Assembly (NCBI RefSeq): GCF_030503435.1
Contig: NZ_JAUKPO010000028.1
Span: 28,250-92,249, forward strand
Length of the DNA: 64,000 nucleotides
Direction: 5' to 3'
Source of the DNA: Rhodocytophaga aerolata
GTDB taxonomy: Bacteria; Bacteroidota; Bacteroidia; Cytophagales; 172606-1
Part shown: positions 7,427 through 17,900 of the stretch, piece after piece
Position numbering within the stretch: the first letter of the stretch is position 1
Layout of the letters: every line of letters starts with the position of its first letter
Position numbers and translations under genes: made by a program
Notes under the pieces: generated by a model
What the model saw: the letters and a program-made list of their open reading frames with translations, nothing else
The model's database searches: none
What the model was told of the DNA's origin: nothing

Positions 7427-9952
7427 ATGGAAGCAAAATTCTCAAACAGAGTAAAAGAGGTAATTTCGTTGAGCAGGGAAGAAGCACTTCGTTTAGGCCA
7501 TGATTATATTGGCACGGAGCACTTACTGCTTGGCATGATTCGCGAAGGAGAAGGGGTGGCTGTGGGGTTACTTAAAAAGCTAGGTATATCGTTAGACGAA
7601 TTAAGAACATCTATAGAGCAAGCTACTAAAGGTACAGCAACGAATAATGTCAAGAACCTGGCTAATATTCCTCTTACTCGTCAGTCAGAAAAAGTACTGA
7701 AAATAACTTATTTAGAGGCTAAAATTTTCAAAAGCCAGCTGATTGGCACAGAGCATCTGCTCTTGTCTATCCTGCGCGATGAAGATAACATTGCCACACA
7801 AATTTTAGCCAAGTTTGATATAAACTATGAAGTAATTAAAGAATTACTTGAGTATCATTCGCACAACCCAATGTCTGGTCCGGATACGGATGACAACGAT
7901 GAAGACAATGCCCGTATGTTTGGCAGTGGTAGCGGTAGTGGCAAAGAATCATCCGGTAAAAATCCTTCTGAAAAATCAAGAACTCCGGTGCTCGATAATT
8001 TTGGACGCGATTTAACTAAACTTGCTGAAATAGGCAAGCTTGATCCTATTGTAGGCCGGGAGAAAGAAATTGAGCGGGTAGCGCAAATTCTGAGCCGCCG
8101 TAAAAAGAATAACCCAATTTTAATTGGAGAGCCTGGCGTTGGTAAAACAGCGATTGCTGAAGGCCTGGCCTTGCGCATTATTCACAAGAAAGTATCCAGA
8201 GTGTTGTTTGGTAAGCGGGTAGTTACCCTGGATCTGGCTTCTCTGGTGGCAGGTACTAAATACCGCGGCCAGTTTGAAGAGCGGATGAAAGCAGTAATGA
8301 ATGAGCTGGAAAAATCCCCGGAAGTAATTCTGTTTATTGATGAGTTACATACCATTGTAGGTGCCGGTGGCGCTTCTGGTTCTCTGGATGCATCCAACAT
8401 GTTTAAGCCTGCCTTGGCCCGTGGAGATATACAATGTATTGGAGCTACTACGCTGGATGAATACCGTCAATATATCGAAAAAGATGGCGCGCTGGCCAGA
8501 CGTTTCCAGATAGTAATGGTAGATGCTACTTCTCCGGAAGAAACCATTGAAATCCTTACCAACATCAAGGAAAAATATGAAGACCATCACCATGTCATCT
8601 ATTCACCTGAAGCAATTGAGGCTTGCGTAAAACTATCTGACCGTTACATCAGCGACAGATTTTTGCCTGATAAAGCAATTGACGTAATGGATGAGGCAGG
8701 TGCACGGGTGCATATAAATAATATTACGGTGCCAGATGATATTCTGAAGCTGGAAGAGCAGATTGAAAATATCAAGAAGGAGAAAAACCAGGTTGTAAAA
8801 AGCCAGAAGTATGAAGAAGCTGCCCAGTTGAGAGATAAGGAGAAGCGTTTGCTGGAACAATTGGATAGAGCTAAAAATGCTTGGGAAGAAGATACCAAAC
8901 AGCGCAGATATAATGTGCAGGAAGAAAACATAGCGGAGGTAATTGCGATGATGACTGGTATTCCTACGAAACGTGTAGCTCAGAACGAAGGCAATAAATT
9001 ACTGGAGATGGGGAATGAGCTAAAGGGCAAAGTAATTGGCCAGGATGATGCCATTAGTAAACTGGTTAAAGCCATTCAGCGTACCAGAGTAGGTCTGAAA
9101 GATCCTAAAAAGCCTATTGGTTCCTTTGTATTCTTGGGTCCTACAGGTGTTGGTAAAACAGAGCTTGCTAAAGTACTGGCAACTTATTTGTTCGACAAAG
9201 AAGATGCACTGGTGCGTATAGATATGAGTGAGTATATGGAGAAATTCTCCGTATCCCGCTTAGTGGGAGCGCCTCCCGGATATGTGGGTTACGAAGAAGG
9301 GGGCCAGCTGACAGAAAAGATCAGAAGAAAGCCTTACAGCGTAATCTTACTAGATGAGATTGAAAAAGCTCACCCGGATGTGTTTAACTTGCTGTTGCAG
9401 GTGTTAGACGATGGTATATTAACCGATGGCCTTGGTAGAAGAGTTGACTTTAGAAACACCATCATCATTATGACCTCCAACATTGGGGTGCGTGACTTGA
9501 AAGATTTTGGTGCCGGTATTGGTTTCAGCACCAGAGCCAAATCTGAAAATTCAGATGATCTGATGAAGAGTACCATTGCCAATGCACTGCGTAAAGCTTT
9601 CTCTCCGGAGTTCCTGAACCGTTTGGATGATGTAATTGTATTTAATTCTTTACAACGGGAGCATATTCATAAGATTATTGATTTAACTCTGGGTAAATTG
9701 TTTAACAGGTTAACTGCATTAGGGTATAGAATAGAGTTGACTGAGAAAGCCAAAGATTTCTTATCTGAGAAAGGGTTCGATCCACAATATGGTGCACGTC
9801 CTTTAAACAGAGCTATTCAGAAATACCTGGAAGATCCAGTAGCCGAGGAAATTTTGAAAGGCGAAGTTTCAGAAGGAGATACTATTTTAGCTGATCATGA
9901 TGGAAAGAGTGAAAATCTGATCATCACTACAGTGGCCAAGAAAGTATCTTAA
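7427..9952 (+). CDS. clpC: ATP-dependent Clp protease ATP-binding subunit ClpC
   Basis: AAA+ unfoldase that feeds substrates to ClpP and disaggregates proteins in the cytoplasm. The 841 residues contain two N-terminal Clp repeats ([36 protein letters not shown]), a Ser/Gly linker near 160-190 ([13 protein letters not shown]), NBD1 with GEPGVGKT at 234-241 and Walker B ILFIDE, a UVR-type coiled coil in the middle domain ([19 protein letters not shown]) that marks ClpC rather than ClpA/ClpB, and NBD2 with GPTGVGKT at 571-578 and [11 protein letters not shown]. The C-terminal domain has [16 protein letters not shown]. Transcription appears monocistronic, ending at 9971-10000. The ClpP-binding loop (LGF-type) is not obvious by eye. 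Confidence 0.97.
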   Translation: MEAKFSNRVKEVISLSREEALRLGHDYIGTEHLLLGMIREGEGVAVGLLKKLGISLDELRTSIEQATKGTATNNVKNLANIPLTRQSEKVLKITYLEAKIFKSQLIGTEHLLLSILRDEDNIATQILAKFDINYEVIKELLEYHSHNPMSGPDTDDNDEDNARMFGSGSGSGKESSGKNPSEKSRTPVLDNFGRDLTKLAEIGKLDPIVGREKEIERVAQILSRRKKNNPILIGEPGVGKTAIAEGLALRIIHKKVSRVLFGKRVVTLDLASLVAGTKYRGQFEERMKAVMNELEKSPEVILFIDELHTIVGAGGASGSLDASNMFKPALARGDIQCIGATTLDEYRQYIEKDGALARRFQIVMVDATSPEETIEILTNIKEKYEDHHHVIYSPEAIEACVKLSDRYISDRFLPDKAIDVMDEAGARVHINNITVPDDILKLEEQIENIKKEKNQVVKSQKYEEAAQLRDKEKRLLEQLDRAKNAWEEDTKQRRYNVQEENIAEVIAMMTGIPTKRVAQNEGNKLLEMGNELKGKVIGQDDAISKLVKAIQRTRVGLKDPKKPIGSFVFLGPTGVGKTELAKVLATYLFDKEDALVRIDMSEYMEKFSVSRLVGAPPGYVGYEEGGQLTEKIRRKPYSVILLDEIEKAHPDVFNLLLQVLDDGILTDGLGRRVDFRNTIIIMTSNIGVRDLKDFGAGIGFSTRAKSENSDDLMKSTIANALRKAFSPEFLNRLDDVIVFNSLQREHIHKIIDLTLGKLFNRLTALGYRIELTEKAKDFLSEKGFDPQYGARPLNRAIQKYLEDPVAEEILKGEVSEGDTILADHDGKSENLIITTVAKKVS

Positions 9953-9970
9953 CATATTTTTCATATAGTA

Positions 9971-10000
9971 AAAAGGCATTGGTAGAAACCAATGCCTTTT
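9971..10000. terminator. Bidirectional terminator between clpC and kynU
   Basis: AAAAGGCATTGG (9971-9982) pairs perfectly with CCAATGCCTTTT (9989-10000) and is followed by TTGTTTT on the forward strand and by TTTTTACT on the reverse. It serves the convergent clpC and kynU genes. Confidence 0.9.
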
Positions 10001-10027
10001 TTGTTTTATCATCCGCGTATATATAAT

Positions 10028-11296
10028 TCAGCGTAAGTGACCGGAAAGTATCTCATGAAACCTAAAAACTTCCTCAAATGAATTATACAATGGGGCTGGT
10101 GCTACCCTTATGGCATTAGGTTCCCGCCAGTCGGCTATTACGCCTGCTGCGGAGATAGCCTCAAACAACTGCTTCCCTCCTTCTTTTACCAGCAATGATA
10201 GTTGACTTCCTCGTTCAGCAGGATTTTCTGGCGTAATTATTTGAATACGTTTTTCCATAACAGGATTGCTCTTCAGCATATATTCCAGATAGCCGGTGAG
10301 CTTTTTACTTTTCCGGGAAACAGCTTCCATACCAACTTCATCAAAAATAGCTAGCGCTGCTTTATGTGCAGCCATTAGTAAGATAGGAGCATTAGCCAGT
10401 TGCCATCCGTCTGCGCCATAAATTGGTATAAACCCTTTTTTCATCTGAAAACGCTCTTCCTCCCTATGTCCCCACCATCCGGCAAAGCGGGGCAACTGTG
10501 TATTGGCTGCATGTTTCTCATGAATAAAGGCGCCTGCTACTCCTCCAGGGCTAGAATTAAGGTATTTGTAAGTGCACCAAACGGCAAAGTCAACCTGCCA
10601 TGCGTGTAGGTCCAACATAATATTGCCGGCCGCGTGCGCTAAATCAAAACCAACATACGCCCCGGCTTTATGCCCGGCATCAGTGATGGCCTGCATATCG
10701 AATACCTGGCCGGTGTAGTAATTTAACCCGCCCATCATAACCAATGCTAATTCCTGGCTATGCTGCTCAATTGTAGATATAATATCCTCAGTTCTTAGCG
10801 TACACTCTCCTTCTCTAGGCGCAAGCTCTATAATAACTTCATCCGGATTATGCCCATGATACCGCACTTGCGACTCCAGGGCATATTGATCGGAAGGAAA
10901 AGCACCTTTTTCGGTGATGATTTTAATACGTTTCCCAGAAGGCTGATAGAAAGATACCAACATCAGATGCAAGTTAGTGGTGAGGTTATTCATCACAATC
11001 ACCTCATGAGGCAAAGCTCCTACTAATCTGGCAACAGGCTCTTTAAATTGTTTGTGATAGGTAAACCAGGGATTATCGCCAGTAAAGTGGCCTTCTACAG
11101 CCAAATTTTGCCATTTTTCCAATTCTTCTTCTACTAGCTTCCGAACAGATTTTGGCTGTAAGCCCAGAGAGTTGCCACAGAAATAAATAACCTCTTTTCC
11201 GTTTTGCTGAGGAATATAAAATTGCTCCCGGTAATTTTTTAAGGGATCTTCTGCATCTAGTTTTCGGGCAAAAGCAAGCGTATTTTCGAACATCAT
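10028..11296 (-). CDS. kynU: Kynureninase
   Basis: PLP enzyme that cleaves kynurenine or 3-hydroxykynurenine to anthranilate or 3-hydroxyanthranilate plus alanine, in tryptophan breakdown or NAD synthesis. The 422-residue protein shows YFCGNSLGLQPKSV near the N-terminus, MNNLTTNLHLMLVSFYQP, GAYVGFDLAHAAGN with the PLP-binding Asp, and WCTYKYLNSSPGG with the Schiff-base lysine at about residue 244. GWWGH and the C-terminal RVAPAPLYNSFEEV follow. I chose the first of two adjacent ATGs (11296); a TTG five codons earlier is less likely. It lies 101 bp after the eight-gene cluster with no terminator between, so read-through is possible, but no other kynurenine-pathway gene is in the window. Confidence 0.95.
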   Translation of the reverse strand: MMFENTLAFARKLDAEDPLKNYREQFYIPQQNGKEVIYFCGNSLGLQPKSVRKLVEEELEKWQNLAVEGHFTGDNPWFTYHKQFKEPVARLVGALPHEVIVMNNLTTNLHLMLVSFYQPSGKRIKIITEKGAFPSDQYALESQVRYHGHNPDEVIIELAPREGECTLRTEDIISTIEQHSQELALVMMGGLNYYTGQVFDMQAITDAGHKAGAYVGFDLAHAAGNIMLDLHAWQVDFAVWCTYKYLNSSPGGVAGAFIHEKHAANTQLPRFAGWWGHREEERFQMKKGFIPIYGADGWQLANAPILLMAAHKAALAIFDEVGMEAVSRKSKKLTGYLEYMLKSNPVMEKRIQIITPENPAERGSQLSLLVKEGGKQLFEAISAAGVIADWREPNAIRVAPAPLYNSFEEVFRFHEILSGHLR

Positions 11297-11397
11297 CTGG
11301 TGAGAAATCAAAGAAGTGAATTATGGTTATACCCAGCCTACGAAGGAGAACAGATAAAGATTGGTTTTGTTTCCTGAATTTTGCCTTGCAATTAAGA

Positions 11398-12045
11398 CTA
11401 CCGCTTTTCCAATACACCTATTTTTGGTATTACCTGAATTAGAAACCGTTTATTTCTTGCTTCTTCTGCACCGCTGTATCTGCCCGCACCAAAAAAGCCG
11501 CTTCCGGCAATAATTACCTCAAAAGTATTTCGGTCAAACTCGATGCCATTATTTTCCCAGAACTTATATAAAGCCAGCGCCCGCTGATAACTCAACCCAT
11601 ACGTAAAATCACGTTCACTGGTATTCTTCCATAAGTCTTTCTGCGTGGTGTATCTGGCGGCCATCCCCTCAATAATAACAACATACCGCACCGGCTGGTC
11701 AGTTTTAATGTTTTTAATCGTATTGGTTAACTTCTCCCCTGCTTCTTTCAATTCATTATAATAGGCGGGAGCAATATCTGCTTTGCCAGACCGGAAAGCA
11801 ATATCCAGTTTAAGTTCATGACGGCGGTTTACCGAATCGAAACGAAAATATTCGCCTTCCAGGGCACTTAAAGCGGCTTCTATTTCACGTATTTTCTGGT
11901 ATTGGTTTGCTAGTACAATCAGTTCACTTTGCCTGTCCTGAAAAAGTTTATAGCTCAATATGAACAAAGCCAGCATCACGATAAATAAGGCTGTCATCAG
12001 ATCAGCATAACTTGCCCAGAATACATTGGTGCTTTTGCTTTTCAT
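11398..12045 (-). CDS. MotB/ZorB-like protein with degenerate OmpA C-domain (stator partner)
   Basis: A 215-residue bitopic protein. Residues 8-35 read VFWASYADLMTALFIVMLAL onward, the MotB-type plug with the ion-channel Asp at D15 of 'SYADLM'. A coiled coil follows, then an OmpA-like domain with VVIIEGMAA where GHTD is usual, LSYQRALALYKFW (keeping the Arg of 'LSxxRA'), GSGFFG and EARNKRFLIQVIP ('NRRVEI' position). Loss of the GHTD Asp suggests altered or lost peptidoglycan binding. The chosen ATG (12045) puts the membrane helix close to the N-terminus; nine codons upstream are also open. It follows the MotA/TolQ-like gene, its natural partner. ZorB of Zorya systems has this architecture; the rest of the operon does not match Zorya. 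Confidence 0.82.
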   Translation of the reverse strand: MKSKSTNVFWASYADLMTALFIVMLALFILSYKLFQDRQSELIVLANQYQKIREIEAALSALEGEYFRFDSVNRRHELKLDIAFRSGKADIAPAYYNELKEAGEKLTNTIKNIKTDQPVRYVVIIEGMAARYTTQKDLWKNTSERDFTYGLSYQRALALYKFWENNGIEFDRNTFEVIIAGSGFFGAGRYSGAEEARNKRFLIQVIPKIGVLEKR

Positions 12046-12127
12046 GTGTAAATAATGATTTTTAATGACCACATAGAATCTCCCTTGTTCTTCTCATCCC
12101 GTTGGGCGGACGTCGTACATGGAAATA

Positions 12128-13597
12128 TCATGTGTTCATAAATCGGGCTAACAGAAACCCAATAAAGGCGGCTAATGCTACACCATAGAAAACGGTGCTT
12201 ACATAAACGAATATTTTAAACGCCGGAGAGTTCACAAAATCATTTTTCTTTACTTCTGCTGGTACTACCTCCCGGATAATGGTTGGTGCTGACTCTGAGC
12301 GGGAAACAGCCGGCTGATTGGCTAATTGGGTAGCAAAGCGGTAATTTTCCCGGCTGTTGTTGAGTTGCTCTATTTCTTTTTTCAGCGAATCTATCTGTTT
12401 GGCCAGAGCCACATGTATATTATCTTCCCTCAGTTGGGCAAAATACTCCTCTATCTGTACAGCGGCTTTACGCGAATCTTCCATTAACGTCTGAATTCGC
12501 TTCTCTACAAACCGGGTAATGGCATCATCTGCTTTATCGAAATGCTTGCCCATGCTGTCGGTGGCCTGTCCGGCTGTCTGGATATAGGCGTTCAGGTAAC
12601 GTACCTGTTTCTCTATCAGATTATCGTTTTCCTGTATATAACGGCCTAATCCATGAATACCTTCCCGGAACCCTTTTAAATCATCCATAATCTGCTTAAT
12701 AGCAGAAAAAGAAGCTTTGCTTTGTTCAGTGAGCACATTTGCTTCTTCTATGGATCGGATAAATTTATCCAGAACAGGCATACTTTTCTCAATTCTGTCG
12801 AACACGTCTACATTAGCTTGCACGATTTGCTGATAGCCGCCTTTTTGCAGCATTTCTAAAAAATCTTTTTGAAGAGATAGGTTCTCTGTGATGCCAGCTA
12901 CCGTTCCTTTGAAAGAAGAAATGTTTTGTGAGAATTCCTGATTAAAAGCATCTAAATTATCTTTTAAGCTAACCAAACTGCTAGCCATATCTGATGACAG
13001 GGAAGGCAATAATTCGGCCTGTAAAAATGTATAGTAGTTGTTCTTGTTCCTATCCCTGCGAAGTTTGGCTTGTTTTAGGTAATAATTACCTAACGTGGTG
13101 AGTAACAACCCACAGGCGCTAGCAGCCATTCCGATGAGTACGCCACCTAGAAAAGATTGTATGGAGGAATCGTTTATACCTGTAAAAAAAGCTATGCGGA
13201 TTAACCCAATAATTACTCCCAGGAAAGTCCCCAGCAAACCTACATATAGCGGAAGGGCAATGTTAGCTTCTATGTCATTCTCCAGGGCATCCGACTCGCG
13301 TTCCGAAATGTCTTTGAGTATATTAAAATCGGCAGCCGCACCCCGGTTTTTTTGCAGATATAAATTGGTAGCCGATAGTATATGAATAAACTCCCGGTGA
13401 AAATCATTATTGGGATTGATCAACTTAAGCCCTTCTGCTTCTTCTATCTGAACAATTTCCAGACCTTCATCTGGGTAAACATCTTTCAGGTTGTTTATTT
13501 TCCGTTTATTTTGTATAAACTGATAAAACTGGATCAGCAGAATTATGGCAATACATACAATTTCCAGCAACCGCACTAAATCCATATCTGTCTGCAT
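12128..13597 (-). CDS. MotA/TolQ/ExbB-like proton-channel subunit with long tail and C-terminal TM
   Basis: A 489-residue protein. TM1 is at about 7-25, TM2 at 113-138 (LPLYVGLLGTFLGVIIGLIR), TM3 at 148-170 (FLGGVLIGMAASACGLLLTTLG); TM2 and TM3 carry the MotA/TolQ/ExbB channel pattern. After them comes a helical, coiled-coil-rich stretch of about 290 residues (repeated heptads, DNLDAFNQEF, KQIDSLKKEIEQL) and then a fourth TM at about 461-486. ExbB and TolQ have short tails; ZorA has a long tail but, as far as I know, no terminal TM. The tail here would loop from membrane to membrane. It starts 2 bp after the preceding gene, so the two are coupled. Likely works with the MotB-like protein as an ion-driven motor. 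Confidence 0.82.
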   Translation of the reverse strand: MQTDMDLVRLLEIVCIAIILLIQFYQFIQNKRKINNLKDVYPDEGLEIVQIEEAEGLKLINPNNDFHREFIHILSATNLYLQKNRGAAADFNILKDISERESDALENDIEANIALPLYVGLLGTFLGVIIGLIRIAFFTGINDSSIQSFLGGVLIGMAASACGLLLTTLGNYYLKQAKLRRDRNKNNYYTFLQAELLPSLSSDMASSLVSLKDNLDAFNQEFSQNISSFKGTVAGITENLSLQKDFLEMLQKGGYQQIVQANVDVFDRIEKSMPVLDKFIRSIEEANVLTEQSKASFSAIKQIMDDLKGFREGIHGLGRYIQENDNLIEKQVRYLNAYIQTAGQATDSMGKHFDKADDAITRFVEKRIQTLMEDSRKAAVQIEEYFAQLREDNIHVALAKQIDSLKKEIEQLNNSRENYRFATQLANQPAVSRSESAPTIIREVVPAEVKKNDFVNSPAFKIFVYVSTVFYGVALAAFIGFLLARFMNT

Positions 13598-13599
13598 GC

Positions 13600-14910
13600 T
13601 TACACAAATTTTATCTGCGCTTTATGGCGGATTTGCCAGGTGTTGCCATTTTTTTGCAATTTTCCCGGCCTGAGTACTTCTATTTTGGTATGTTGCGAAG
13701 AAGAAACTTCAAAATCACAGGCATCTTTTAATAACCTCTCCCGGTTTTGTATGGCATATTCGTGTAGCTCTTTATTGTCCACTATGGTAAACTGGGCGTA
13801 GTCACTATCTGGCGGAATGGTAAGTTCATAGATACTGCGCCGGTCGCTGCTATCTTGTAACTGCGACATTACAAAACCATTTTCTTTTGGGTAGTCGGCA
13901 TATTTCTTCAGCGTTTTAGGAGAATCCACGGCAGGCTTGTTGAGCTGGAATTCCACCACTTTTCCTGGCTCTACGGCTGTAGTTTGCACCACTGGCTTAG
14001 GTAAAGAATCTCTCTGCTCAACAGCCACGGGGGGGGCAGCTGGTAGTTTAACCTGTTCTGTCGTGGTTACCGCACCATTTTTGCGTTCTCCTACCATCGC
14101 ATACATTTCTTTTCTAAGGTCTTCTATCTTCTTTTCCAACGCCTCTGCATTCTTTTCGATACGTGGAAAAATTTCAAAATCGCGTACTTGGTATACCGTT
14201 CTATGCGAGTCTTCTTTACTGGAGCTGGAGGTACGTCTTCGTTGAAAAATTTTGTAATACAAGTAAAGGTTGGCCAAAGAAACGACACCAATTAGACCGA
14301 TTAACAAAATTACCCAGGTTGGCAGTTCTGCCTGTTGGGAGGCAGGGCCCTGTGCTACCTTTGACATCGTACTGGCTGAAGTCAAAGAGGCATTTTGCAT
14401 TTGTGCTTGTGTATTATCAGTGCCAGCCAGAGTTGAAGCTTTCAAAAGTGCTTCTTCTTCTATGCTTTGCAGGTCTTTTTCAAGTTGAGGCAGATAACTT
14501 TTCCCTTTTCTGTCTTCCCGGATAAACTTCCCTACATCTGCAAACTGCCGGCCCAATGCCCGGTCTTCCACATACTTATTTTTAAACCCATTTATGGTAG
14601 CACTCAGGATTTGTGTTTTGGAATTGGGGCCATACACCCCCACAATTTTACTGAGTAAGGAGTCTGCATTGCCTTGCAATCCGTCTAATTGAGAAGCTAA
14701 TTTACCTGCTTCCGGCTTTTGCTTATCATCTGCCAATACATACTGAATCGTTGAAAAATTAAACCGATCAATCGTCTGCTCGTATAGCTCTTTTTTGCTG
14801 CTCTGGGCATACAGATCTACCGATAGCAGGCAAAGCAGGCTATAGAAAAGGAAAAAAGACCAGGTAGGAAAAGCAGGTTTGATAACTAGATAATTTCCGA
14901 ATTTACGCAT
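13600..14910 (-). CDS. Bitopic coiled-coil membrane protein of the actin/tubulin-motor cluster
   Basis: I do not recognise the family. The 436-residue protein has a signal sequence ending LYAQ at residue 36, a periplasmic helical domain of about 160 residues, a TM at 197-221 (PTWVILLIGLIGVVSLANLY) followed by basic FQRRR, then a cytoplasmic part: a coiled coil (RIEKNAEALEKKIEDLRKEM), a Pro/Val-rich linker, and a C-terminal beta-rich domain of about 100 residues (YELTIPPDSDYAQFTIVDN, TWQIRHKAQIKF). I chose the ATG at 14910, which overlaps the stop of the Hsp70-like gene by 8 bp (ATGCGTAA); the frame is open further upstream inside that gene. The topology suits a link between a periplasmic part and the cytoplasmic NTPases. 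Confidence 0.8.
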   Translation of the reverse strand: MRKFGNYLVIKPAFPTWSFFLFYSLLCLLSVDLYAQSSKKELYEQTIDRFNFSTIQYVLADDKQKPEAGKLASQLDGLQGNADSLLSKIVGVYGPNSKTQILSATINGFKNKYVEDRALGRQFADVGKFIREDRKGKSYLPQLEKDLQSIEEEALLKASTLAGTDNTQAQMQNASLTSASTMSKVAQGPASQQAELPTWVILLIGLIGVVSLANLYLYYKIFQRRRTSSSSKEDSHRTVYQVRDFEIFPRIEKNAEALEKKIEDLRKEMYAMVGERKNGAVTTTEQVKLPAAPPVAVEQRDSLPKPVVQTTAVEPGKVVEFQLNKPAVDSPKTLKKYADYPKENGFVMSQLQDSSDRRSIYELTIPPDSDYAQFTIVDNKELHEYAIQNRERLLKDACDFEVSSSQHTKIEVLRPGKLQKNGNTWQIRHKAQIKFV

Positions 14911-17900
14911 AATAGGTGGTATTGAGTTCTTTGGAAAGATGTACCAAGCTATGAATGAATGGATAAAAAAACAAGGTTTCTTCCAAAGGTTCTTTGTTGT
15001 TGACAAAACCCGCCAATCCTTCCTGCAGCCCATCCCTCAAATGCATTTCGATGCTTCGTTTTACCAAATCCAAATCTGTATCTATCCCAAAGTAGTTTTT
15101 CAGGTTTAGCTCTTCATTGTCTAGTACCAGGTTTAGCAACTTTCTGGCATTGTCCAGTACACTGGTTTGCAGTTCCGGGCTTATTTCTCCGTATTTTATC
15201 CGTTGCCCTGGTGTACTTGTTTCTTGCGCACCGGTGAGCACAATATGTGTAATATCTGGCCCTGAACCATTCTGGTTGGCTAATACGCCTCCATTAGCTG
15301 TCGCTTCTTTGGGCTCTTTGGTCAATATCAATTCGAAATTAGCTGGTATAGCTAAGCCATGGGGTCCGCATACACTTTCTAGAATATGTTTGGTAACCAG
15401 CCGGATTCCTTTGCCGCTAGCGCCGCCTAACGCATTAATATACAAACTACCTTTGCCACTGAACACAAAATACCTGGGTATAACAATAGACGGGTCTTTA
15501 TGCTCTTTCACATGGTTGATCAGCTGGGCTATGTGGTAAATAACTGCACTATAATGCAGCAGCAAAATAATCTTCAGGTGTTTATCATTGCGGATAAAGT
15601 CGCTGAATTTTAGCTGTGGCCTTGCTTCCTCATCATAATTAAATAAGAAACTAATTATATCCGCTGAAGCCAGAGTAACATCTGCATCGGAACCATAATG
15701 AATCAGGTCATTATAAAATTCCTCTATATTAGCGTTATCGCCAGTAGAGGATTTACGAGTGCTGGCTGCATCTTTCCGGGCTTGTTTTTTGAACGCCTGT
15801 AAGAATCCGTTGCTCTTGTCATGGAATTCATGGGCATTAAACCCAGCTCCCCAAATCGCATTAGCACCAAATTTAAAAGATGATCCGAAACGGGGCTGTT
15901 GGCCTACAAATAATAGTACGTCGGTTGTGCCGCCCCCTATATCTATGTTGATAATATTCTCGCCCGCCACCAACTGGTTTGTTCTCCGCAAGAAATAGAA
16001 GGGAGCCACCGACTCAGTTATATGGGTAAGGGTGCCACTGTTACCAAAAATAGCCTCAAAATTCCGTTGCCAGGTCTCCTGGAAGTCGCCTTTCTGATAA
16101 TCACTCATACTCAAGGGTGAAAACCAGACAATGCGGGACTTTGCCGGATCGCCACTATTCAATATAATTTTATTCTTTATCAGCACGAGCATTTCTTTGA
16201 AGAAAGCTTCAATCCGCTGCATTCCTTTTACATCCAGCTGCGACTGCCACTTAAGGTTGGTTTTTACGGGTGCTTTTCTGTCCAGGCGTTCTTTCTCAAA
16301 ACTAAAGGCAATATTAAGGTTGCCTAATAAGACTGCCGGTTCTATCTTAAAATTTTCTGTTTCACTGATGGCTGTGCGTACCGGAAAGCGGAAATTAGAA
16401 CCAAAATCTGCTCCAATGATAGAAGGCACAAACTCCCGTTCTTGTAAAATAAGTGCTTCACGTAGGTTGCTTAGTCCTCTGGTATATTTAGCTGCTACCA
16501 ACGTTTTATCACTGGATTCTACATCAGCAGGTTTATTGAGCATACCTACCTGCACATCTTCCTCGCCAATATTAAACGGTCGCGGCATAGGATTCAGGTC
16601 ATCAGCATAGGCAATATGCGTATTGGTGGTGCCAAAATCTATGGCAAATGTAAATGTGCGCCCGCCAATATTTACCGGACGCCATTTAGGTATAATTAAG
16701 CCTTTGATCTCTTGCCGCCTGATCCGTTGCGGATATATTTCCACATAATCGAAAGCCCGGTCGACTTCATAATAAGTAGATGAGCCTATGAGCTCTTCTT
16801 TTTTAGAACGGCGGTTATTTTTCTTCACATTGCCTTCCAGATCTACATTAGCCGAGAAAAACTTCAGGTCATATTCTTCATTAATCAAATCTTCCCGGTC
16901 GTCTACATCAATCAGCATCAATTTGTAATAGTTATTATACTGCGGCTGGTTAATTACTTTGTAGAAAGGAAAAATACCCAGGCCTACTTTGCAGTTTACT
17001 ATCTCTCCATCTTCATCTTTGCGTTCCAGCGTTGGATAATCCTGCAACTTCGGATAATAAGTTTTTTCAAAATTAATTTCTCCTTTGCGGATCGGAATAT
17101 TCAGCCGTACGGTAATCCGTTCCCCTGCCAGGCTGGATTCTTTAATTTCAAAATTCAGGTGCCGCTGAAGATCTTCCAGTTCGAAATAGTCGAAATAGCG
17201 GCGGTTGATTGGCAGCAGGTAAGGAAATACTTTGTCTTGCGTGAGACTGGCGTTGTGCTTTCCGGTAACAAAGTATCTTTCATTTACTCCATAAGGAAGC
17301 TTAATGATGTAATCTTCCAGAAAATCGCCAATGGTTAGGTAAGGATAGACCGTATGTGTGTCTGGTAATACCCGCTGATTTAAAGGCATAGGATCTTTCA
17401 GAGGCACTTTTGTGTTCGGGCTCCATGGTCCGGCCACATAATTCATATTTGTGCGGTCGAAGCCATTTTTTAGCACTAAGGGCTTAGTACCTGCAATGGT
17501 TTTTGCAGAATTATGGTTAATGGTAAAATCACTTTTGGCTTCAATTCCTCCACTTTCCGGGCGTTTCTGCACAAACTCTACGCCATCAATGGTAACAATA
17601 TTATTCTCATCATCCCGCAGAAAATCATACTCACCTGCTAAATCGCCCGGCTGATACGTATTATCTATATCATACAAGGCATTTTTTATCTCTCTTGACG
17701 CATATTCGTCGCGGCTTTCTATAATGTATTCAAACATTGTCCGGCACGAACGTTTCAGCTCCGAACTAGTTCTGAATAATTTATAAAGGTATTTCTGAAA
17801 ATCTTCGTGCCGCTGATGCAGAGCTACATTCCGCTCAAAATACCGGTCGCCTTTGGGTGTTTTCAGGTCTATTGGCTTCAGATCGGGATTGGTGAAAAAT

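Noticed and set aside
11398..13597. Annotation of the MotA/MotB-like pair as a Zorya system or as flagellar/gliding motor
   Set aside because: No ZorC, ZorD, ZorE, flagellar or Gld genes are present; only the pair is similar in architecture.
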